In this document: positions 22,961 to 34,554 of the stretch, in pieces
Layout of the letters: every line of letters starts with the position of its first letter
How positions within the stretch are numbered: position 1 is the first letter of the stretch
Assembly (NCBI GenBank): GCA_023213395.1
Contig: CM041465.1
Location: forward strand, 155,193,741 to 155,257,740
Length of the DNA: 64,000 nucleotides
Direction of reading: 5' to 3'
From: Cycas panzhihuaensis
Lineage: Eukaryota; Cycadophyta
Program-made: the position numbers and the translations under genes
Notes under the pieces: model-generated
Databases searched by the model: none
Told to the model about the DNA's origin: nothing
What the model saw: only the letters and a program-made list of their open reading frames with translations

Positions 22961-25800
22961 GGTAATAATGAACAAATAATACCAAAAGCATTCTCATTTG
23001 CTAAGAGATAGAAGATCTCAAGGGTTGAACAAGATGATAGAGGGTCCATGGGAGGTAGTACCTATAGAATGGATAGGAGTATCTCATTAGCCAAGGACTT
23101 CTAAAAGAATAGCACATTACTCAGGGAAGCTTTGTAAGATGTCCATTATGGATATTCTTATAGGCATCGATTGTAATTATTTAATAATAGAGAAGGCCTT
23201 CCCTTTCCTTATAGGTTGGGGAAGAGTCCTCCTAAAGTCATAGTACCTATGGTATATAGGAATGTTCTTTAGAATAGTAAGGATCTATGTTAAGGGAGAA
23301 TCCATAAGGGGTTGTTGTTGTTAGGAAGAAGAGGCTTCACTAGCCTCCTTAATGACTTGGGACCATGTGAGTAGGTATATAGAGGCAGTCTTAAGTAATT
23401 AGATAACCTTCCTCTCCTTATTCTTAAAATGAGAAGAGGAGGTACTTTGAGTTGTAGGGCTAGGGGTAGGAGAAGGATTGGTGGGGGATTTGCCCTTATC
23501 CCAATCTAAAGAAGGAGGAGGAGTTTGCCTCCTATTCCTCTTCCAGTTCTAAGGGGAACGATCATGTTTCTCATGGTTGGGAAATGAGTTATGGTGAATA
23601 GGCTACTCCAAATTTACCTTGGAAGTGCCTTGAGAAGGAGATTCATAGGATGGAGAAAACTTAAGGCATTGCTTCCAACACTATGAGTCCCCATGGAAGC
23701 ATTCCTTATGCACAGTGCAATGCTTCTTTTATGAGAGGGTTATGTCCCCTTCCTTTGAGAAGTAGTGTTATCACCCATAGATGAGGAAGTCTAGGTAGTC
23801 CGATGGATAGGACATTAGGATTGAGGAGAGGTTTAGGTTGGTTATAATTTAAGGTCTTTAACCATTCATTCAAAGGAATAAATCACTAAGGTAAGAGGGT
23901 TTAAGGTCTTATCAATGGTGCTGACAGGTGCCCTAGAAGTAGGTTATTGCCTCTTCTATCCATGTGAGGGAGGGGGTACCTCATGACATTGTGATTACTT
24001 AAGAAGCTTCTTAAGACTAGCTTAGATTTCAATAGCTTCCAATGCCAAGCACTTAGCTATGACAGAATCATAAGAGGTCACTCTCATTTTTAGGACCTTA
24101 GCATGCACCTCAAGGTGTAATGCATTAGCAAAAAGGTCTCTCTTCAACTCTTCAAGCAACATGGCCTTAAAAGAGTGGAGGAGGTCATGGAAATACTATG
24201 AAAAGTCACAGTTGAGTTCCACAAGGCCTTATTTAAGTGAGAATAAGGCCCTAACCCCACTCTAGTTGACAAACTTATCAACTAATTGCTAGAAAGTAGA
24301 AATGTAATGGGTAGGGAGATAGTAAAACCACTTAAGAACATCTCCCTAGAGGGATCGAGGAAAGAACTTTATCAGAATGTGATCATAAATGCAATAATCT
24401 ATGCATACCATGGAAAATGCTCTAACATGCTCCATTGGGTAATGAGAAAAGGCTCCATCAATCTTGGGCACCTTAGGAGAATGAGGTAGCAAGTTGGTTT
24501 GTAGGGCCTTAATGGATAATGGAGTTGACTAATAGTCAACAAAGGGGCAAGTCCCCAATTGGGCGAATGGATCAACTTGAGATTGAGAGAATATATTATA
24601 CAAATACCCACCTCTAACATGTGGTGGGTGGGACGAGGCATCATAAGGATAGTGCCCTTATTAGAAAGGGACGTAGGAGGTAAGGGGGTAATCTATCCCT
24701 CCTAGTGGACGTGAGTATGTGACCCATGCATGAGGGATCATTAAATAATTAGATAGGTGAGAAGGCCTCACTTCACCTCAAGGACAATTTGCATGAGAGT
24801 GCAAAGGTTGAGGATATGCTCTCATAGGAGTATATGGGTAAACATATGAAGATACACCTACATGAGGCATAGAATAGGGTTGATATGACATAGGATTAGG
24901 AATGGAATTTTTCCCATATGGACCCCCAAGGGGAGGGGAAATCCCATAAGGATGAAGGGGATCAACCCCATATATAGGAAGAGGGTTTGATCTACCATGT
25001 CCCTAGGGTTGAGATTTGTACCTTAGAGGAATGAAGATTGAAGGATCCATGACTTATGGTAATGGATGAATGGACATCATACCCCCATGTCTTGTATGGA
25101 TATGGGGAAGGGCATGGTTGAAGGGTAGGAAGGGGTATGTATGGTAATGGGTTGGGGCATGTTTGTTGGTAGTGAAGGCATACTTACCCCTACTAGAGGG
25201 GTTTGTATATCTAAGGTAGCCAGTTGGCTAGGGGAAATGTATATGGAATTATGCCCTACTAGAATTACTTCTTGTAAGGTAAAGGAAGAAGAAGGAAGAG
25301 ATGAAGGAGGGGGGATAATGAAAGACAGGGGAGCTAAGTTTTAGAGGAATCTATGAAACCTCTTGGGAAGTGGTTGTACAATTGTGACCTTAAAGCACTC
25401 TAATAGGGCTTGGACTACATCCCCACAAGAAGCATACAGATGGTTATAATAGATGGAAGCCTCATCTTATTGACCAAAATGGGATAGCTAGGCTAGGAGG
25501 ATCCCTTCAAAGCATGAAATAGGATCCCATGGTTGAGAACTTCCAATGAAATGCATAGGAAGTGGTTGAGGGTCTTGGCAACCATCAATTTATTTGATGT
25601 GATAGTAGGTAGGATCCTCACCAACTTGGGTGAGATCATAATAGGAAGAAGGGACCTTAGAATGAGGCTAATCTAAAATGCAAGGGTCATTAGTGCAATT
25701 AGAAGGATAACCCCCCACTCGAGACTCTTAGTTAGATGAAGGGATATGGGAATAGGTAGGCTCTACTTCAATAGGAGGCAAGTTGTGTAAGTGATGTAAG
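22961..25800 (-). pseudogene. Proline-rich Gag of T1 (Tat type)
   Basis: On the minus strand the N-terminal part (about 25800-25350) has coding-like text such as HFIGSSQPWDP and ALLECFKVTIVQPLPKRFHR. A Pro/Tyr-rich stretch follows (25080-24690, for example NPLPIYGVDPLHPYGISPP). The retrotransposon Gag core is at about 24480-24080: LIKFFPRSL, DVLKWFYYLPTHYIST, QLVDKFVN and IAKCLALEAIEIQASLKK. A His/Cys-rich stretch near 23710 (TVHKECFHGDS) may be a worn zinc knuckle. The same core occurs in T2 at 45130-44680. Stops and shifts are frequent. Confidence 0.7.
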
Positions 25801-25977
25801 AAACATTATACGCACAGATGAAACACTTCACTTAAGGAAGTAGAGAAAGTAAGAAAGGAATAAAAAGTAATAAATAAGATACATGAAATAGAAAAACACC
25901 CTAGCAAGACCTATGTAAAAGGAAAAGAGGGTGTAGGAGAAAGCTAAAGGAAGGGTAAAGTTTTCTAACTAGTGTTT

Positions 25978-25994
25978 CCCAATATGGTCGCCAG
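25978..25994 (-). other. Putative primer-binding site of T1
   Basis: The minus strand reads CTGGCGACCATATTGG right after a CA-ending stretch. It resembles the TGGCGCC-type primer-binding site common in Tat/Athila elements. If correct, the 5' LTR begins (plus coordinates) at 25995, 345 bp outside the point where the two LTRs stop matching. Confidence 0.5.
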
Positions 25995-28456
25995 TGAGGA
26001 CACTCCTGCTAGGGCTACCTAGGATAACAAACACTATAAGGGGACTAGGTCTAGGGTGTGAAACCTAACAAGGGGGTGTAATGGAACCTTAGATTATCCA
26101 CATAGGGTGCTCATGCACCATGAAGGTGTGGATTTAGGAATACATAAGTGCACTCCCTTCTCCTTTGCTTAGGGTTTTTAGAAGGAGGGAACCATGATTG
26201 GTCAATCACCCTTGATAAGGGACCAACATGGCAAAAATAAGGAAAGGAGGATGGAATAAGGAGTGAAAGAGGAAGAATAGGTGAATGAACCCCCAAACAC
26301 TCTTTGTTGGGTAAAAGGGTGTGATAGGTTTTATTGTGTTGTTGCATAGAAAGAGTAATAATAAGAATGAAAAGGAACAAAAGGAGGGAGTAAAATAAAT
26401 GACAACTTCACCTATTTTCTTCTTTATCACTCCTTTCTAAAAAATAAAAGCAAGAAACATATAAAGGAAAAAAGGAAAGGATGTAAGAGTAAACAAGGAA
26501 CCTCACTCTCCTTCCTTTTATTACTCTCTTTTCTTTCTTATTCTAAAAAGGGGTAAAGAAAACTATAAGTTAATCAAGGGAATGAAATGTAAGTGTAATC
26601 AAAGGGGGAAACTAAGAAAAAGGGAAGGTAGGTATCTCTTCATATATGCAACCCTAATTCATTATCTCTTTTGTCCCTAATATGCTTTTTGCTAAAGAAT
26701 GGGAAAGAAACCTATCCTTTCTCCTATAAAATAGTTTCTTTTTATCTCATGCAATATGAGATGCTCCCCAAAAACCCTTATGCCCTCCATTTTGATGATG
26801 ATACACTAGTGAGAATAAACCATAAAAGTGGGGAAGGAATTATTACAATGGGGATCAAAGAATGAGAGTGTTAATAAAGAGGGAAGCTAATAAAAGGGAG
26901 GTAGGGTTTAGGAAGTGTACACACGATCCACAATGGTTAATGACATCTCTTCCTTGAATCTTCCTTTGTCTCACTTTGTCCTCCTTAGAAGCTCCCTTTA
27001 TTGCATGAAGATATATGGCAGCTCCACTCACCCACTTCAAAAATGAAGAGCAACAAAAAAATGGTGCAAGGAAAGGAGAAGGAAAGAAAATAAAGCAAAA
27101 GAAATCAAACTGTAATGCTTACCATGGTTGGAGATGTTGTCTAAATCTAAACCCTAAGGTTTGTTCAAGAAGAAAGGTTGCTTCCTCTTTGTCTAGTAAG
27201 TTAGTTCTCAAGAGAGGAATATATGGAAACAATACTCTAAAAGCTATCTATATAAATAAATCAACACAAACATAGAACAACTATACACATATATCATCCA
27301 TTAAAATGACAATAATGTAAACATAAAATAGGAGAAGTGAGGAGTGCCTTGGAATGGAAAATCCCCCTCCTTTACATGAAAGGTTTCCTAAGTTGTACTA
27401 AGGGGAAACCCTCCACTAAAACCCTACAATATGGTAGTGAAAAGGAATAGGAAGGAAAGGGAAGGAACAAGCCCTAACCCCACCTTCTATAACTCGAATA
27501 TTAAAGAAACTCCAAAAAGAGACCAACAATCCTACTCATGTAACATACAAGAAAATAAAAGAAGGGAGAGAAGGATCTCACAACAAGCCAACAAAGGTGA
27601 GGGTGTTGCTCAAGTCAATGAAGAGAGGTGTAAGACCACTATCCACTCAATGGATGGCTCTCTAAAGCTCCCTTGTCGACCTTAAGAAAGATCTCTAAAT
27701 GTCACACCTTGATGTAGTGTAGCATGTAAGTCACATGGAAGAGGAATATATGTTATAGTGAAATTTTGGTAGTATTTCAATACAAGAGAGAAGAATAAGA
27801 TGATCTATGCCCTACCCTCAAAATGGAGGGTTTCTATAGGCAAGAACAAGGTGAGGGGAGTGGTGGTTTTATGCCCACAAGGTGAAGAAACCACCACCTA
27901 AAATTAGGATAGGAATTAAAGAGGAATTCAAATCTCAATAAACTTTGAATAAAAAATTAGTTTTTAAGGTCCAATGGGAGTCCCCAAGGGCACAACGAGC
28001 TATTATTAGTTGACGTGGCATGGTAGGCCCACCTAATAAGGTAGCAAGGAGGTTGTTGGATAGTTGAAATGGTGGCCAGGTAAGTTAATAATTGTACCAC
28101 AACCAATGTTGCAGTACCATAGATTTGGTTATGGTATTACAGATTTCTCCATGATACCACTATCTATGGCAAAAATAGCTATGGTATAATAGTAGAGAGG
28201 GAAAATATGGCCTAAATCTTTTCCTAAAGCTGATCAAACTCCTTGAATCCAACTCCAATGTCTAAAATGGTAGAGGACCAATGGCTATGAAGGGAAAACA
28301 AGGCCAAAATGATAAGAACAAGGCTAAAAAATAAGTTGTAGGGTCATGGGAAGGTGGCTTTTTATAACTAATCAACAAGTGGGGGATCATAAGGCCATCA
28401 AACTAGAGTCCTAATCATCATAAGTATGTAGGCAAATATAAGCAAGCTAATCAACC
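25995..28456 (-). repeat. 5' LTR of T1, left part
   Basis: 26340-28456 matches the left LTR (15221-17345). 25995-26339 has no partner there but lies between the LTR match and the putative primer-binding site. The repeat resumes at 34408-34554 after the nested solo LTR and copia B. Confidence 0.75.
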
Positions 28457-28574
28457 TATTAAGTAATGTGACAACAATGGTTTGGAGGCTAAAATTTTGA
28501 CAGGTTGGTAATGTGGTTTCCCCCCCAAACCTTCCTTGGGGGGTTCCAAGGGGGCTGGGAGCCCCCTTGATTAG
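28457..28574 (+). repeat. Copia solo LTR, first part
   Basis: It matches the first ~115 bp of the copia B LTRs (TGTGACAACAAT, GAGGCTAAAATTTTG, the GGGGGGTTCCAAGG block). Its TSD CAACC (28452-28456) pairs with CAAAC at 34408-34412, and the intact site in the other T1 LTR reads TCAAACCAAG (17330 region). It continues at 33875-34407. Confidence 0.85.
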
Positions 28575-29220
28575 TGTTGGAATTTGTGACAATAATAGGT
28601 TGAGGCTAAAATTTTGGCATTTTAGCAACATGGTTTGCCCCCCTAATCTTTCTTGGGGGGTTCCAAGGGGGGCTGGAGCCCCCCTTGGCCGAGGGGTGTG
28701 GGGGTTATGGAACGCCTCCCACTAAGAGGGGGTTCGGGGATAATAGCCCCTGACCCAAAAAATTAGCTCTGTAAACCATATTAAATTGTAAAAAGAATCA
28801 GGGTTGTTTGATACAAATACCCTAGATTCTACGACTGAGATTTATGCCTTAGATGACCCTCTCATGTAGCTCGATTTAAGGCTTTTTTTTATTATGTTGT
28901 ATGTAATGTAATGTACTGTGATGAGGGTAGCAGCTGGTTGTTGTTCCTGAGAGCACTCTGCTACTGAGATGTACTTTATCTTCATTCTACAGCAATAAAG
29001 ATCGATACCTTTCCTGTGTGGATGTTTCACTAACACACTGTTAAGGTTTTACCAAATTATATTGGGTGCATATGTGATGTTTGGCTTTTATATTGATGTT
29101 ATTGTATTATCTCTGATTTTAAAACTTGCATGTTAAATCTTAGTTTTGATTCCTGTAACTAGTTACAAAATAGTTAAGATCTTGTGGCGATGTAAGGTTT
29201 GGGACCTTGTATTCTCAACA
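28575..29220 (+). repeat. 5' LTR of copia B
   Basis: It runs from TGTTGGAATTTG to ATTCTCAACA and matches 33229-33874 throughout. It carries a perfect 12-bp-arm hairpin at 28663-28688 (CCAAGGGGGGCT, loop GG) in an otherwise AT-rich sequence. Confidence 0.93.
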
Positions 29221-29222
29221 AG

Positions 29223-29235
29223 TGGTATCAGAGCC
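29223..29235 (+). other. Primer-binding site of copia B
   Basis: TGGTATCAGAGCC, two bases after the 5' LTR, is the unmutated initiator Met-tRNA site. Confidence 0.93.
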
Positions 29236-29289
29236 ACTTTTTTTTTGTAGCGAATTTGTGAAGGTTTTGGTGTCGGCTTTCTACACCAA

Positions 29290-30058
29290 ATGTCGAAACT
29301 AGTAAGTGTAAAGTTCAAGGTGGAGAAATTCAATGGCAAAAATAACTTCGAGTTATAGAAGCTAAAAGTACATGATATTCTTGTACAACAGGGTTTGTAC
29401 AAAGCCCTTACAGGTAAATCAAAGAAACCCGTAGGGATGGACGATGATGAATAGGATGACTTGTTTAATGATTGTGCTTGGCAGATGAAGTCTTATTAAC
29501 ATTGTAAGGGAGGAGACAACAACAGGATTATGGACCCAATTGGAAGGCTTGTATATGACCAAATCAGTAACGAGTCAAATCTACCTAAAGAGGCAACTAT
29601 ACTCATTACAGATGAAGGAAGGTACAAAAATTGCTGACCATCTAAATATTTTCAATACTCTTATTTGTTAGTTGACTAGTATCGATGTTAAAATTGAGGA
29701 TGAGGATAAGGTTATTACCTTGTTATGCTCATTACCCAAATCCTGGGATAATATTGTCACCTTAATTAGTTTTATCACTATAGATATATTGGAATATGAT
29801 TCTGTTGTGAGTGCTTTGCTAATGGAAGAAGTATGGAGGAAATCTAGTCTTGAAACCTCCACACCGTAAGCTATGACGGTAAGGGGTAGAACGTTTGAGA
29901 GAGGATAAAACTCCAGGGATACATTGAGGTCTAAGTCAAAGATCAAAAAGAGTAAGCTCAGGTGTTGGCATTGTAATAAGACCGATCACCTCAAGAAGGA
30001 TTGCTACAAAAGGAAGGAGTTCTAGAAAAAGGAAGATCCTGCCAAGGAGGCGAATCAG
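29290..30058 (+). pseudogene. Gag of copia B
   Basis: It starts at the ATG at 29290 (MSKLVSVKFKVEKFNGKNNF), the common Tnt1-like start; the Trp that should follow is a TAG. Later text, after shifts, includes YLKRQLYS-like sequence at about 29585, IADHLNIFNTL near 29635 and an open stretch at 29672-29869 (LCSLPKSWDN). The zinc knuckle near 29965-30005 reads CWHCNKTDHLKKDC, a full C-x2-C-x4-H-x4-C knuckle. Gag packages the element RNA. Confidence 0.87.
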
Positions 30059-31420
30059 GTGCAGTTAAATCAAGGTATGGATGATGATGTCTTGGTCGCT
30101 TGTAATGTTTCTCATTATCACCATGACTGGTTATTAGATTCAGGTGCTTCGCACCACATGTGTCTACATAAGAGTTGGTTCTCATTATACCAACCTCTTA
30201 ATGGTGGTGATGTGTTTATGGGGATTGAAGTTTCTTGTAAGACAGTGGGCATTGGTAGCATCAAAATTAAGATGTTCAATGGGGTAGTGAGAACATTAAC
30301 TAAGGTTAGACATGTACCTAATCTGAAAAGGAATCTGATTTCTTTAGGTGAACTAGATTTGGGTGGTTATAAGCATACAGGTCATGAAGGAGTCCTAAAG
30401 GTGTCAAAGGGTGCCTTAGTTGTTATGAAATCCTTAAAGAAAGGAAATCTTTACATTTTAGTGGGAAGTACAGATGTCAGCCAAGCAGTTATAACATCAA
30501 AGACTGTAGAAGATCCAGCTCTGTTATGGCATTAGAGACTTGGGCACATGAGTGAGAGAGGACTTAAGGTACTGATAAAATGTAAGTTACTTCCTGACTT
30601 ACAACTTTCAGATTTGGCTTCAGAACATTGTATTTTTAGAAAACAAAGCAGTAGACTCAGGTTTAAAGTAGGGAGTCACACTAGTAAAGGTATTCTAGAT
30701 TACATACATTCAGATGTGTGGGGACCAGCCCCTAAAATATCTTATGGAGGATCATTGTACTTTGTCACATTTATAAATGATTATTCCAAGAAGGTATGGG
30801 TCTATTTTTTGAAAAGGAAATCTGAAGTGTTCAGTATGTTTAAGCAGTTCAAGGTTCTAGTTGAGAACAACACTGGTAAGATAATCAAATGTTTAAGAAC
30901 TGACAATAGAGTTGAGTTCAACTCCTTGGAATTTAAGAACTATTGCAGAGAAGCTGGGATTGAAAGATATAATACCACTAACTATACTCGATAGTAAAAT
31001 GGCATTGTTGAGTGCATGAATAGGACACTCTTGGAAAGAGTAAGAAGCATGCTGAGTAATACTGGAGTGGAGCAGGGCTTGTGGGTGAAAGCTGTTCAAA
31101 TAACTTGCTATCTGGTAAACAGGTCACCATCACTTGCAATAGACTATAAGATTCCTGAAGAGGTATAGACTGGACATCCATGTGAGTATTCAAATTTGAG
31201 AGTTTTTTGTTGAGATGCTTATGCCTGGACTGACAAAAATAAACGTTCAAAGTTAGACCCAAAATCCAAGAGATATACCTTTGTTAGTTATGGTGATAAG
31301 GATGGTGTGAAGGGATACAGGTTGTGGGATCCTACTACCCACAAAATCACCATTAATAGAGATGTTGTATTTGATGAATCTCCCCTTATAAAATCAGATG
31401 GTGGAGAAGTTTAAATGAAA
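30059..31420 (+). pseudogene. Protease-integrase of copia B
   Basis: The protease active site WLLDSGASHHMC (about 30129-30165) is intact. The pre-integrase HHCC part is at 30525-30650 (WH*RLGHMSERG, then SEHCIF). The integrase core shows DYIHSDVWGPAPK (30700), FINDYSKKVWVYFLKRK with Asn in place of the usual Asp, CLRTDNRVEFNS with the second Asp (about 30890), and QNGIVECMNRTL with the catalytic Glu (about 30997). The tracts 30059-30535 and 30548-30994 are the longest open frames of the window. Stops at 30534, 30992, 31166 and others are mostly where Gln or Trp is expected. Confidence 0.9.
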
Positions 31421-33180
31421 TAGGAGCAACAAGCTGAACATGAACAAGTTAAGTTTAAAATGCAACCATCTGTGGAATCAGAGGAGTAGGAAGATCTTTA
31501 TAAAGATGAATCAGCAACAGATTCACAGGAGTATGTGGACACTCCTCTGCCAATAGTTAGAAGATATACATGAGTTATTCATCCACTTGATAGGTATAAC
31601 CCTTCTATTTCTATTGCTTTGGTTTCTAATGATGGTGAGCCCACATGTTATTAGGCAGCAGTAGATGATATCCATGGTGAGAAGTGGAAAAGGGCTATGC
31701 AGAAAGAGATAGATGCTATAAAGAAAAATAATTCATGGGACTTGGTAGAACTTCCACATGGTAGGAAGATTGTTGGTTGTAGGTGGGTTTTAAAAAATAA
31801 AACAGATGTTGATGGAAAGTTTGATAAATACAGGGCAAGACTAGTGGCTAAAGGTTTTGCACAGAAAGTAGGTATTGACTTTCATGGGATCTTTTCACTA
31901 GTTGTTAAACTTGTTTCAATTCGAGTATTGTTAGCATTGGTAGCTTCTCTCGATTTGGAGTTGGAGTAGTTAGATGCAAAAAAAAAAATTCTACATGGAG
32001 ATTTAGATGAGGAGATCTATATGGATCAACCAGAAGGGTTTATACAAGATGGTAGGAAAAGACTTATTTGCAGGCTCAAGAAATCATTATATGGCTCAAG
32101 CAATCACCTGTGCAAAGGGTACAAGAAGTTTGATGCCTTCATGGAGAGCCAAAATTTCAAAGGAAGCGAGTATGATCATTATGTTTACTTTAAATTTATG
32201 GACAATGGCTTATTCATTATCTTGGTATTATATGTTGATGACATGTTAGTTGTAAGCAAGAGCATGGAAGAAATCAATAAGTTAAAGGCTTAATCGACTA
32301 GGACTTTTGATATGAAGGATCTAGGAGTTGTAAAATAAATCTTAGGCATGAAGATACACAGAGACAGGAAAAATGGTAAGCTATGGTTATCATGGCAGAA
32401 ATATGTAGAGAAGGTGCTAAACAGGTTTGGTATGGCAAATGTGAAACCAATGAGTATCCCATTGACTTCCCACTTCAAGCTTTCTTCAAATATAAGTCCT
32501 AGTAGTGAAGAAGAAAAGGTTTATATGTCTCGTGTGCCTTATGCCAGTGCAGTAGGAAGTTTGATGTATGCCATGGTATATATAAGACCTGATATTTCAC
32601 ATGCAGATTTATGGAAAATCTAGGAAAGGAATATTGGACTACAGTGAAATGGGTGCTTCAGTATTTGAGAGGCACAAGTGACTTCTACATCACCTTTGGA
32701 GGTATAGGTAATTAGGTTTATAGATATGTTGATTCAGACTTTGTAGGAGATTTACACAAAATAAGGTCTACTTCAGGTTATGTTTTCACTCTTGCAAATG
32801 GTCGAGTTAGTTAGATGTCCAAATTGCATAGCACAATTGCACTATCAACTATGGAAGTTGAATATGTTGATGCAGCACATGCTTGTAAGGAAGCAATATG
32901 GTTATAGGATCTATTGGTTGAGCTTGGAAGGAGACAGGAAATTGTAAAGTTATTTTGTGACAGTCAAAGTGTCATTTACTTAGCCAAGAATCCAACTTAT
33001 CACAGTAGAACAAAGCATATTGCTCTTAAGTACCATTTTATTAGACAGGTTGTGGAAGCATGTGGAGTGGCACTTGAGAAGATTCACACCAATCAGAAGT
33101 GTGTTGATATATTCACAAAACTAGTACCAATAGAGAAGTTCAAATGGTGTTTGACTTCTCTTGGCTTGAAGAAAAGATGA
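31421..33180 (+). pseudogene. Reverse transcriptase-RNase H of copia B
   Basis: RT begins with MQKEIDAIKKNNSWDLVELP (31697) and VGCRWVLKNK, and has KARLVAKG-like text (about 31835), FAQKVGIDF, DLDEEIYMDQPEGF (about 32003) and an intact catalytic YVDDMLV at 32231. RNase H has the D-S-D type start near 32730 and the open C-terminal stretch 32914-33180 with CDSQSVIYLAKNPTYHSRTK and ending FTKLVPIEKFKWCLTSLGL. The stop at 33178 is the natural end. Internal stops lie at 31967, 32291, 32336 and others. Confidence 0.9.
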
Positions 33181-33228
33181 TAAAGGGTCCAGGAAAGGTA
33201 CCAGGTAAATTGTTGTCAAGGTGGAGAT

Positions 33229-33874
33229 TGTTGGAATTTGTGACAACAATAGTTTGAGGCTAAAATTTTGTCATTTTAGCGATATGGTTTCCCCCCCCTA
33301 ATATTTCTCGGGGGGTTCCAAGGGGGGTGGGAGCCCCCCTTGGCCGAGGGATGCGGGGGGCGTGGAACGCCCCCCGCTAAGAGGGGGTTCGGGGGCGATA
33401 TCCCCTGACCTGAAAAATCAGCCCTATAAACCATATTAAATTGTAAAGAGAATCAGGGTCGTTTAATACAAATACCCTAGATTCTACGGCTAAGATTTAT
33501 GCCTTGGATGACCCTCTCATGTAGCCCAATTTAGGGTTTTTTCTTATTATGTTGTATGTAATGTAATGTATTATAATGAGGGTGGCGGCTGGTTGTTATT
33601 CCTGAGAGCACTCTGCTACTAAGATGTACTTTATCTTCATTCTACAATAATAAAGATCGATACCTTTCTTATGTGGATATTTCCCTAGCACACTGTTAGG
33701 GTTTTACCATGTTATATCAGGTGCATATGTTATGTTTGGTTTTATATTGATGTTATTATATTATCTCTGATTTTAGAACTTACATGTTAAATCTTAGTTT
33801 CGATTCCTGTAACTAGTTGCAAAATAGCTCAGATCTTGTGGCGATTTAAGGTTTGGGACCTTGTATTCTCAACA
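33229..33874 (+). repeat. 3' LTR of copia B
   Basis: 646 bp, the same length as the 5' LTR. It is preceded by the purine tract CAAGGTGGAGAT (33217-33228). It keeps CpG-rich stretches better than the 5' copy. Confidence 0.93.
33318..33377 (+). repeat. Twin GC-rich hairpins in the copia B 3' LTR
   Basis: Hairpin 1: 10-bp arms CCAAGGGGGG / CCCCCCTTGG at 33318-33327 and 33334-33343. Hairpin 2: 11-bp perfect arms GCGGGGGGCGT / ACGCCCCCCGC at 33353-33363 and 33367-33377 around a GGA loop. The matching positions in the solo LTR are 33886-33896 and 33900-33910. Confidence 0.9.
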
Positions 33875-34407
33875 GCTAGGGGGGTACGGGGGGTGTGGAA
33901 CACCCCCTGTAAAGAGGGGGTTCAGGGGTAATAGCCCCTGACCCAAAAAGCTAGCACTGGAGAGTATATTAAATTGTAAAAAAAATCATGGTCGTTCACT
34001 CAAAACACCCTAGATTCTATGGTCAAGATTTGTACCTCGTATGACTCTCTCATATAGCCCTGATTAGGGCATTTTTCATTATGTTGATAGTGTACAATGT
34101 ACTATGAGGAGTTAGGCAGCTGGTTGTTGTTGTTGTGAGTACTCTGCTATAGATTGTGTACATTTTCTCTATTCTTGATAATAAAGATTGATACCTTTCC
34201 TGTGTGGATGTTTCCCTAGCACATTGCTAGGGTTTTACCACGTTATATCAGGTGTATATGTGATGCTTGGATTTCTTGTTCATTTTATTATTTTATCTCT
34301 AGTTTAAGAACTTGCATGTAAATTTTAGTTTTGATTCCTGTAACTAGTTGCAAGAATAGTTTAGATCTTGGTGGCAGTTTAAGGGTTACGACCTTGCCCT
34401 CTCAACA
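33875..34407 (+). repeat. Copia solo LTR, second part
   Basis: It continues the LTR begun at 28457 and ends CTCTCAACA, followed by the TSD copy CAAAC. It is more diverged from the B LTRs than those are from each other, so it was there first. Confidence 0.88.
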
Positions 34408-34554
34408 CAAACTAAGCAAGAACACATCTAATAATCAATCATGCATCATATATAGGAAAATAACTTAATAAATATGATAGGAAGTGAGATGTAGATGCAT
34501 ACCTATACTTACCTATATCATTATGTCGATGCCATTCTCAGAAGCCAAGAAATA
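34408..34554 (-). repeat. 5' LTR of T1, outer part
   Basis: It matches 17330-17474 of the left LTR (AAGCAAG..CACATCTA, CAATCAATCA.GCATCAT, GCCATTCTCA). It ends AAATA, the outer edge of T1. Confidence 0.82.

Larger units (their letters stand above)
28575..33874 (+). mobile_element. B: full-length Tnt1/Tork-like Ty1/copia element
   Basis: 5.3 kb with two LTRs of exactly 646 bp, a perfect Met-tRNA primer-binding site, gag, protease, integrase, reverse transcriptase, RNase H and a polypurine tract. TSDs ATTAG (28570-28574) and GCTAG (33875-33879) differ by two transitions. It has the longest open frames in the window (158, 148 and 90 codons), so it is likely among the youngest insertions, which fits its innermost position. 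It is inserted in a solo LTR of its own family. Stops remain in all domains. Confidence 0.92.

Noticed and set aside
26111-26430. 89- and 74-codon minus frames in the T1 5' LTR
   Set aside because: They overlap each other in different frames within LTR sequence and have no recognisable domain; similar frames appear in the other LTR only by shared sequence.
33318-33910. GC-rich hairpins as bacterial-type terminators or CRISPR repeats
   Set aside because: They lie inside plant copia LTRs, lack a T run in the right place and are not spaced repeats.
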